This document shows positions 44,901 through 51,425 of a stretch of 64,000 bases of DNA, in pieces. The stretch is from CAVPCZ01 sp963779225 (GTDB lineage Bacteria; Bacteroidota; Ignavibacteria; UBA10030; UBA6906). Position 1 is the stretch's first letter, and every line of letters begins with the position of its first letter. Under the pieces are notes generated by a model. It was not told where the DNA came from. It ran no database searches and saw only the letters and a list, made by a program, of their open reading frames with translations. The DNA lies in NCBI GenBank assembly GCA_963779225.1, contig CAVZWW010000003.1, forward strand, positions 992,001-1,056,000. Direction: 5' to 3'. Both the position numbers and the translations under genes were made by a program.

Positions 44901-45160
44901 CCTACCAGCCGATTGTTGCCCTTCTGCAAATGGCCGATCTCGCCAAGCCGGCGAATCAGCAGTCGCGCCCCTTCTATTACGTGGCAGAAGTCAACCGGTA
45001 CTACCGCTTCGTCAATGGTCAGATGCAGGAAGTGGACCAGGGGACGCTGGATCAGGTCCTGAAGGACAAAGCGTACATCGACATGCCGAATCAGGAAGCC
45101 TTCACCTTCCTGAATCCGCGCAATATCTTCTACGGCATTCGTTTGTCGTTCGACTTATGA
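41978..45160 (+). CDS. TonB-dependent receptor, cassette C
   Basis: The 1,060-residue protein has a signal peptide to about 22 and a regulatory-like domain (T-T-G-K-L-A-G-T-V-K-D ... N-I-P-P-G-S-Y-R-V). A linker V-T-V-V-A-S-R-P-V-V-Q precedes a plug containing L-V-I-R-G-G-G-R-D-Q and F-S-A-E-Y-G-N-I-R-S-G-V-V-N-V, and a long barrel ends L-S-F-D-L. It is longer and more diverged than the receptors of cassettes A and B, with extra residues near the C-terminus (L-A-K-P-A-N-Q-Q-S-R-P). An eight-G run at 43891-43898 lies in the coding sequence. The middle gene of the cassette starts 60 bases after its stop. Ligand unknown. Confidence 0.92.
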   Translation: MKVFATLCTAALILLTTVAFSGTTGKLAGTVKDSKTGEPLPSANVVIEGTTLGAATNPDGYFAILNIPPGSYRVVANLVGYKQASAVNVRVDIDQTTDLNLRMNEEAITGEEVTVVASRPVVQKDVAASRANIEAGEIQKLPVTSVQSVITLQAGIQGDLVIRGGGRDQTAFVMDGMMLRDERTNQPFTGISLSSIQDVQVQTGGFSAEYGNIRSGVVNVVTREGGRSNYSFNVIGRYRPAAPKHFGASIYDFNSYWVRPYVDDAVAWTGTSTLGSDGQPVWDQWTQAQYPDFEGWNSVSQKLLASGVTLSPAAAQEVWLWEHRRQAEVNAPDWDVDMGFGGPVPFISEQLGNLRFFASYRQQSTQYLVPLSRNGYQEYNGQLKITSDVGPGMKLMVSGLIAKLDGTNDNNVGNAGMFRTASDIAASLTSANSVSGYVDARFFGTDYWAPTTTNIKMFGAKFSHAISSSTFYEATVQTYFQGTDTSPGTLRDTEKKFLFGNNYYVDVAPLGYMPYPSTGITGLRMGVGMSNSRDRSRVQSTNLRFDMTSQLDKYNQVKAGLEFSYTDNNVESYNEDIVLPTGRYDGSWHNYPLRGALYLQDKLEFEGMIANLGVRVEYLNPNGDWIDYQEDPFNSVFAGGDLYQVFPVISAPATLTVSPRLAIAFPISDEAKLFFNYGHFRQVPDPTNVFMLSRYTDNEQVRSIADPGAPFPMTVAYELGFEHSLLDEYLLRAAAYYKDVSNQGKTVTYVGRNSLVNYTQRTSNSYQDIRGFELTVSKNRGKWVQGFINYTYSVVTAGYFGLGYQYESAADQRNYERTNVYQEKPIPQPYARANIDFFTPPEFGPEVIGLSLLGDWRLNFIGSWSAGRYDTWAGGGTIQGLQYNVQWKDYWNVDMRLSKNFQFGNANLQFFIDVSNLLNFRYFPGTYGFFGNRDYDNYMKSLHLPEFPAQFATAIGYQNIAGEDRPGEVRKEGVPYQPIVALLQMADLAKPANQQSRPFYYVAEVNRYYRFVNGQMQEVDQGTLDQVLKDKAYIDMPNQEAFTFLNPRNIFYGIRLSFDL

Positions 45161-45220
45161 GATCGGTTCCGGCTGCAACGGGGACCGTGACAATACTGAG
45201 AATTCCTACGTGAGGCAACA

Positions 45221-47330
45221 ATGAAGAATCTCGTCACTTTCGCAAGCATCGTTCTTCTTCTCGTGCTTGCCCCTTCGGCGTCCCGTGCGCAGGGTTATGA
45301 AACCCAGTGGATGTCCGTGGGTTCGTTGCATAACTGGTATGCGAACATGGGATGCGAGAAAGAAGAAGGGCATGCGCTGAAACAGCAAGACGGTCTGCAG
45401 TGGGAGGCGATCTACCTCAACCAGGACATGCAGGCCGCGAAAGGACTCTGGATCGGGACGACAAATTTCCAGGACGCGGACGGCACGGTGTATCCCAAGA
45501 AAGTCATCACCAACGGGCCGCGGTATAGCGGGAACAACGTCTTCTTCCCCCAGAAATTCGAATTGGTATCGAAGTTCGATCCGCCTGTCGTTAGCGTCGA
45601 TGGGGTCCTTTCATACGGAAAGCTGGTGGATGTGAAGCGGGTGGATCCCGCGATCACCGGTGACCGGATGATCATTAATGAAGTGACCACCTCGATCGGC
45701 CTGAAAATGATCAGGAAGATCTTTCAGTTCAGCCAGGAGTACCACGATGACTATATCGTGAGCGACTACCGCTTCATCAATGAATCCGGGAAGCGTCTGG
45801 ATTCGGTGACGGTGTATTTCCAGTACCGGTTGTCGGTGTGCGCCACCACGCGATATGTGATCGGCAATGCCACCGGCTGGGGGATCAATGCCATGCTCGA
45901 CACGCGCGGGGATGGAGTGAAGAATGACGCTGACGACGCGGTGACTGTGCCGGGTGTCTACAGTGCCCCGCACATGCGCATCCAGTATGTGTATCATGGC
46001 AAGTATCCGGGCTTCACCTCCTATGACAATCTTGGGGGACCTATCTGGGTTCCCGCATCCGTCGCCAATTACGGAGACCCCGCCGACACGGTGGGGCGCC
46101 TGGGTGCCGCGCAGTTCGTGGGGGTTGCCACACTGCACGCCGACAGGTCGGCTACGGACACCACCGATGACCTGGCGCAGCCGTCGACCACATCATTTGA
46201 GGGTTCGGACGAATCGCTGCAGCAGCCGGATGCCGACATGTTCAACGCGCCCCGTATGGCGGCCAAATGGGATTGGATGACGAAAGGTCACGTCAACCCG
46301 CGGCATGCCGACAAAGTGGAGCCGGCAGGGAAAATTCAGCGAACCGACAGGGGATCCGGCGCTTGGCACGCCGGGAGGATTTTCCAATGCCAACGGATAC
46401 GGGCCCTACACGCTTGAACCCGGGCAGGCTTTTCATATCGTGATGGCCGAGGGGGCTTCGGCGTTGAGCCGGGAGAAGCAAATTTCCGTGGGACGTGCGT
46501 ACAAAGCTGCACCCAGCCCCGCCACCGCCAAGATCAAGAATGAAGCCTTTTTGACAGGAAAGGACTCTCTCTTCCAGGTATTCCGCCGGGCGATAGCCAA
46601 CTTCAAGACGGGTTGGCAGCTTGCCGAGGCGCCGCGTCCCCCGAAAGTGTTCACCGTAACATCGCAGGGAGACAAGATCGCCCTCTCCTGGGATCTGTAC
46701 GACCCGGGAGACCCGAACGTCAAGGGATTCCGTCTGTACCGTACCGTGGGAAAGTATGACGCCCCCGACACTCTTATCGCCGATCTCCCCGGTTCAGCCC
46801 GCGGGTACAACGATGTGAGCGCCGTCCGCGGCCAGCAGTATTTCTATTACCTTCTCGTTGTCGGTGATCCGGCCTCCAACACCGGAGGAGCCCTGACGCC
46901 TCCGGGGATTGCCCTTACGAGCAGCCGGTATTATGCCCAGACCTTCGACCCCGCATATCTGCGGCGCCAGGCGGGTGACCAGGACACCACAAATACGTGG
47001 GGCCCTGACAAGAACGGCCCCTGGACGATGAATGACATCCGCATTGTTCCGAATCCCTACAGCATCAGTTCCAATCCCTCGACGCTCAGGTTTTCCGAGG
47101 CGCCTGACCGGATCTTTTTCTTCAACATCCCCGGCTACTGCAAGATCAGAATCTTCACGGAGCTGGGTGAACTGGTCAAGGAAATCGACCACACGAACGG
47201 GAGCGGGGACGAATACTGGAACTCCATTACGTCTTCCAACCAGGTGGTGGTCAGCGGCATCTACATCGTGGTGTTTGAGAACACCAACACCGGGGAGCGG
47301 GTGATCAAGAAATTGTCCGTGATTCGCTAA
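45221..47330 (+). pseudogene. Large secreted protein, cassette C middle gene, with a single-base frameshift
   Basis: Two overlapping frames form one protein of about 702 residues if one A is removed from the AAAA run at 46331-46334. The upstream frame reads ...K-V-E-P-A-G-K and the downstream one F-S-E-P-T-G-D-P-A-L-G. Upstream part: signal peptide M-K-N-L-V-T-F-A-S-I-V-L-L-L-V-L-A-P-S-A-S-R-A-Q, then a domain similar in style to the other cassette middle genes. Downstream part: fibronectin-like G-F-R-L-Y-R-T-V, then the shared C-terminal domain V-P-N-P-Y, C-K-I-R-I-F-T-E-L-G-E-L-V, ending K-L-S-V-I-R. It may be a real mutation or a sequencing error; the shift is +1 and no known programmed signal is visible. 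It lacks the long acidic Ca loops of A and B. Confidence 0.75.
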
Positions 47331-47347
47331 CGAGAATCGGGGTTGCC

Positions 47348-48358
47348 ATGAGAACGACCGTTGTAGTTTTGGTGATTGTGCTTTGTTGTGCCGTGGCTCT
47401 TCCCTCGTCCGCGGTGGCGCAGAAGAAGCTCGCGCAGACCGGAATGAAATTCCTGAACATCCTGCCGGACGCGCGCGCCATTGCTCTCGGTGAAGCATAT
47501 ACAGCTGTGGAAGGATCGGCATCCACGCTGTTCTTCAATACATCCAGCATGGCACGTCTGAAGGGATTTACAAGCGTCTTTCTCGCACGGACCAACTGGA
47601 TCGCGGATATGAGCCACATGTATGCCGCGGCCGCATTCAGCCCGTATGACGGAGAATACGGCGTGATCGGGTTCTTCTTCCAGTCGGTGGATTATGGAAC
47701 ATTTGAGGAAACCATCCGGTCAACGAACGATCGCGGGTATCTTGATCTTGGCACATTCAAGCCGACGGGCATCATGTTCGGGGTTGGTTATGCGCGCGCG
47801 CTCAACGACAAATTCTCGGTCGGCGGTAATGTGAAGTATGTCCGCCAGTCGCTTGGCGATGCCACGAATGAACTGGCGGCCGATGGCACTCCCATAAAAG
47901 TGTCGAATACCACCAGTGTGTTTGCCTTTGATTTCGGCATCCTGTACAGAACCGGTTTCAAGAGTCTGAACTTCGGCATGACGGTCCGGAATTTTGCGAA
48001 AGAAGTGGTATACCAGAAGGAAGGGTTCCAGCTGCCGCTCACGTTCAGGATCGGCGTGTCGATGAACGTGCTCGACCTGACCGACATCGAACCACAGATG
48101 CACCAGTTCCTGGTCGCCGCAGACGCAGAACATCCCCGCGACTTCCCGGAGATGCTGCGAGTGGGAGGCGAATACAGATTCCTGGATATCCTCTCCCTGC
48201 GGGTCGGCTATGTGTCATCGGCCGATGAGTATGGTGTGTCGTACGGTGCCGGCGTGCGCAAGGATTTCGACTCATTCGGTTTCGGCTTTGATTATGCCTA
48301 TGTGCCGTTCGGCGTATTTGACGCCGTACACCGTTTCTCTTTCCAGTTCTCGTTGTAG
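47348..48358 (+). CDS. PorV/PorQ-family outer-membrane protein, cassette C
   Basis: The 336-residue protein has a signal peptide to about V-A-Q and the family signature F-L-N-I-L-P-D-A-R-A-I-A-L-G-E-A-Y. F-F-N-T-S-S-M-A-R-L follows in place of the usual W-N-P-A, with amphipathic strands ending F-Q-F-S-L. It starts 17 bases after the frameshifted middle gene. It is more diverged than the A and B copies (no N-D-N-T-E-Y motif), matching the divergence of its cassette partners and suggesting that the three genes evolved together. Confidence 0.83.
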   Translation: MRTTVVVLVIVLCCAVALPSSAVAQKKLAQTGMKFLNILPDARAIALGEAYTAVEGSASTLFFNTSSMARLKGFTSVFLARTNWIADMSHMYAAAAFSPYDGEYGVIGFFFQSVDYGTFEETIRSTNDRGYLDLGTFKPTGIMFGVGYARALNDKFSVGGNVKYVRQSLGDATNELAADGTPIKVSNTTSVFAFDFGILYRTGFKSLNFGMTVRNFAKEVVYQKEGFQLPLTFRIGVSMNVLDLTDIEPQMHQFLVAADAEHPRDFPEMLRVGGEYRFLDILSLRVGYVSSADEYGVSYGAGVRKDFDSFGFGFDYAYVPFGVFDAVHRFSFQFSL

Positions 48359-48398
48359 AAACGTGATTCCGCAAACGATTGACAACAGGACACGACGT

Positions 48399-49601
48399 AT
48401 GAAACCCTATGTACGTATCCTTCTTCTTTCCGGCCTGGCCGGACTTGTTCTGGGAGTGTTCGGGGGCTGCAAGGAAGATCCTCCCACCAGCCTCTATGAC
48501 CTGCCACGCGAGACACGCCCGCAACCGGTCATTACGAGCATTGACCCTCCGGCGAGTGCGCTGGCGGGGGTGACCGCCATTACCATCACGGGAAGCAACT
48601 TCTCAGCGGTGAAGGAGGAGAATCTTGTCTATTTTGATGCAACGCTGGCATCGATCCTGAGCGCCTCGGCGACGCAACTTGTGGTGCGTGCGCCTAATCT
48701 CGTAAAGGACTCCGTCACACTTCGTGTGATGGTCTACAAGGGTGAATTGTTCAGCACACCGCGACAGTATCAGCTCGTTGCGACGGTCGAACCGTTCGGG
48801 GGTCTCGCCCAAATCGAGGAACCATACGGCGTGACAGCTGATGCGGCAGGCAACATCTATGTGTCCATCGTCTCGGGCGGGACGGGCGTTGGGGTGAAGA
48901 AGATCACTCCTGCCGGCGTGAAGTCGGACTATTCGCCGGCCACCCCGGGCGTGACCCGGTGGTCCGGGATGAAGATTGGACCGGGCGGCGTTCTGTACAC
49001 CGCACGCATCCTCCGCGTCATCTATCAGATCCCCGCGGGAGGAGGGGCGGCGGCGATCTGGGTCACCGGCTCCGCCATCGGATCGATCTATGATATGGAT
49101 TTCGATGCGGATGGAAATTGCTGGGCCGTTGGGAACAACACGTCGATCTACAGGGTGAAGCAGGACAAGACCATCAAGCCGTTCGCTTTCACCGGGAATG
49201 TCCGTGCCGTCCGGATTTACAACGGGTACGTTTACCTCGGCGGGAAGGTTGATGCAACAGAAGGTGTGTGGCGTGCACAGATCATCAATGCGGACAGTCT
49301 GGGGGCATTCGAACAGTATTTCGATTTTACGGCGAAATACCCCACCGGGCTTGTCAATGCGCTGACCTTTGCCGCCGACGGCGATATGTACATCGGTACC
49401 GATGCGGACGAGGCTATTGTCATCGTGCACCCGGGCAAGGTGTCGGAGCCGCTGTATCCGGGTTTGTTCGCGCCGACGACCTTTGCATTTACGTGGGGGC
49501 TCGCTGACGATATGTACGTCGTCAGAACGGTGAACACGCCGGCCCTTCTGAAAGTGCGCATGCTGAAAAACGGTGCACCGTATTACGGGAGGCAGCTCTA
49601 G
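48399..49601 (+). CDS. IPT/TIG-domain lipoprotein with propeller repeats
   Basis: The protein has 400 residues from the ATG at 48399. A lipoprotein signal ends in V-F-G-G-C (lipid-modified Cys24), with K-E-D after it. An IPT/TIG domain comes next (P-V-I-T-S-I-D-P-P-A-S-A-L-A-G-V-T-A-I-T-I-T-G-S-N-F, about 47-130), then NHL-like propeller repeats (Y-G-V-T-A-D-A-A-G-N-I-Y-V-S, I-Y-D-M-D-F-D-A-D-G-N-C-W-A-V). It lies 40 bases after the PorV-like gene, so it extends cassette C to four genes. Position and anchoring recall SusE/F-type surface lipoproteins, but no sequence similarity to SusD/E/F is evident. Confidence 0.83.
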   Translation: MKPYVRILLLSGLAGLVLGVFGGCKEDPPTSLYDLPRETRPQPVITSIDPPASALAGVTAITITGSNFSAVKEENLVYFDATLASILSASATQLVVRAPNLVKDSVTLRVMVYKGELFSTPRQYQLVATVEPFGGLAQIEEPYGVTADAAGNIYVSIVSGGTGVGVKKITPAGVKSDYSPATPGVTRWSGMKIGPGGVLYTARILRVIYQIPAGGGAAAIWVTGSAIGSIYDMDFDADGNCWAVGNNTSIYRVKQDKTIKPFAFTGNVRAVRIYNGYVYLGGKVDATEGVWRAQIINADSLGAFEQYFDFTAKYPTGLVNALTFAADGDMYIGTDADEAIVIVHPGKVSEPLYPGLFAPTTFAFTWGLADDMYVVRTVNTPALLKVRMLKNGAPYYGRQL

Positions 49602-49743
49602 AGGGGGGAGGGTGCGGGAAGGGGAGCGGAAAACAGCAGCCTCCGCAAGGCGGGCAACAAAGAGCAAGTATCAGGCAATAGGTCGCACGCAACCAGAAAA
49701 AGGCGTCACCTCACAAACAACAGATAACACGCAGCAAGCAACA

Positions 49744-49792
49744 ACCTGCAAGCAACCTGTAAGAAGTTACAGGTGGTGGGTAGTCTGCAGGT
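49744..49792 (+). other. Nested stem-loop in the gap before the T9SS propeller
   Basis: Two inverted repeats are nested: an outer pair acctgca (49744-49750) with tgcaggt (49786-49792), and an inner pair acctgtaa (49755-49762) with ttacaggt (49767-49774) around a GAAG loop. The surrounding 234-base gap is otherwise a run of A/C-rich short repeats with no promoter recognised. It could be a weak terminator, an mRNA processing site or a protein-binding element. Confidence 0.5.
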
Positions 49793-49835
49793 GAAGGAGG
49801 TCCGTATCCATATCATCAACCGAAAGGAGTCACTT

Positions 49836-51278
49836 ATGAAGGCAGTATACACGGTAATTCTCATGACGCTGGTGCTGGCGGCTGCGGCGTTTTCGCAGTC
49901 GTACACCTGGCAGCATATGGGCAAGTTTCCGCCCTCCGCTGACACACTGCATGGCCCCGGTGCCCACGGCATCGCCGTAGATCCCGACGGAAAGGTCTGG
50001 ATTCAGCACTATTATGCGCTTTCCAAAGACAGCCTTCTTGTCCCCAACTATATGCTGGATGTGGACACCAGTTCGGTGGACAGCGTTGTAGCCCGGAATG
50101 TGGTCGTCCGGACATTGCACGTCTACAATGCCGATGGCAGTGAAGCGGCCATTTCCCCCATTTTCTCCATCCCCTTCGGCAGCACGAGAGACACCATTGG
50201 CGGTGGATCGATCACCGTGAACGGGAAACTTGTGTGGAGCAGCACGGGTAATGGGGGGGGCGGAGCCGGCGCCGGTTTGCGCGCGGATCCCGAGGGGAAT
50301 ATCTGGGCGGTGTTCGGTTCCAAGGTCTACCGGATCGATTACAAGACCGGTGCGGGTCTGGCAAAGTTCTTCGACCCCACGCCGGCAAGGGGAACGCTGG
50401 TTGCTCCCGGCATCGATCAGGATGGCAATGTGTACATCAACCGTGTCGTGACAGATGGATATCCCATGTTTGTGTTTGACAAGAATGGAGCGTTCCTGCA
50501 AAACGCCCGCGATACGCTGAGAGGGTTTTCACGCGCAAGCGAGGTGAGCAAAGATGGAAACGACATTTACTACGCCGGGTTCACCCTTAATGCCATTATC
50601 CGGTACCACAACACCGCCATGTCGGGAGTTCTCGGCCCGTGGGATCGGGTGGACACCTTGCTCAAGGGATTTACTTGCGAGTCGATTGCATGGAACCCCA
50701 AGACCGGCCACCTGTGGGCAAGCTCGGGATCATACAACAATCTGCCCAACGCCTATCCCGGGGAAACCACAACGTGGGTGCCCAATGTATGGTACGCCTA
50801 CGATACGGCGACGGATCAGCTTACCGGTGAGACGATCAGCTGGGAATTTGGCGTGCCGCAGAACGTTAACGAACGGCCCCGTGGCATCGCGTTCAGCCCG
50901 GGAGGCGATACGGCCTACGTCATCGTGTTCGGCGGCAACGCACCTCCCCCTCCCGGCGTTCGCTGGTACAAGAGAGTGCTGACGAGCGTCGAACCGGTGG
51001 AAAGCGGCATCCCCAATGGCTATACGATGTCGCAGAACTACCCGAACCCCTTCAACCCGTCGACGGAAATCGTCTTTGCATTGCCGAAAGCGGGATTTAC
51101 CACGGTGAAGGTGTATGATGTGCTCGGCAAGGAAGTCGCAACACTGGTCAACGAGAATCTTGGCGTCGGTACATTCAAGACTACGCTTGACGGATCGCGC
51201 CTCTCTTCCGGCACGTATATCTACACACTGACATCCGGTAGCACGCGCATCACCAAGAAGATGATGTTGGTGAAATAG
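49836..51278 (+). CDS. Secreted propeller protein with T9SS sorting domain
   Basis: The protein has 480 residues from the ATG at 49836 (AAAGGAGT upstream), with a signal peptide to about A-F-S-Q. NHL/SMP-like blades include H-G-I-A-V-D-P-D-G-K-V-W-I, L-R-A-D-P-E-G-N-I-W-A-V, A-P-G-I-D-Q-D-G-N-V-Y-I and S-I-A-W-N-P-K-T-G-H-L-W-A. A T9SS domain starts at N-Y-P-N-P-F-N-P (nt 51036) and ends K-K-M-M-L-V-K. An eight-G run (50253-50260) encodes a Gly-rich loop (N-G-G-G-G-A-G-A-G). It resembles the pair at 34825/36588 in design, though not closely in sequence. A strong terminator follows. Confidence 0.86.
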   Translation: MKAVYTVILMTLVLAAAAFSQSYTWQHMGKFPPSADTLHGPGAHGIAVDPDGKVWIQHYYALSKDSLLVPNYMLDVDTSSVDSVVARNVVVRTLHVYNADGSEAAISPIFSIPFGSTRDTIGGGSITVNGKLVWSSTGNGGGGAGAGLRADPEGNIWAVFGSKVYRIDYKTGAGLAKFFDPTPARGTLVAPGIDQDGNVYINRVVTDGYPMFVFDKNGAFLQNARDTLRGFSRASEVSKDGNDIYYAGFTLNAIIRYHNTAMSGVLGPWDRVDTLLKGFTCESIAWNPKTGHLWASSGSYNNLPNAYPGETTTWVPNVWYAYDTATDQLTGETISWEFGVPQNVNERPRGIAFSPGGDTAYVIVFGGNAPPPPGVRWYKRVLTSVEPVESGIPNGYTMSQNYPNPFNPSTEIVFALPKAGFTTVKVYDVLGKEVATLVNENLGVGTFKTTLDGSRLSSGTYIYTLTSGSTRITKKMMLVK

Positions 51279-51309
51279 CATGCTTTTCGGTTTTGTGTAA
51301 GGTACCAGG

Positions 51310-51341
51310 CAGAGGCATCCCGCTCGGGCGGGATGCCTCTG
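51310..51341 (+). terminator. Terminator hairpin
   Basis: A perfect 14-bp stem (cagaggcatcccgc 51310-51323; gcgggatgcctctg 51328-51341) with a TCGG loop and a tail of tcgtatttt. Confidence 0.85.
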
Positions 51342-51425
51342 TCGTATTTTACAGGAGATAGACGTATATTACCAGATATTCTTCAACGACGAAACCGTAA
51401 GTCAGGGGAAAGAAGGAAAGCCGCA

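Noticed and set aside
46331..46334. Programmed ribosomal frameshifting in the cassette C middle gene
   Set aside because: The shift needed is +1; the gggaaaa context resembles a -1 slippery site and no stimulatory structure or rare codon and stop arrangement is apparent.
16273..48358. Classical SusC/SusD polysaccharide utilisation loci
   Set aside because: No SusD-like lipoprotein, sulfatase set or GH cluster accompanies the receptors; the second genes are much larger and of another type.
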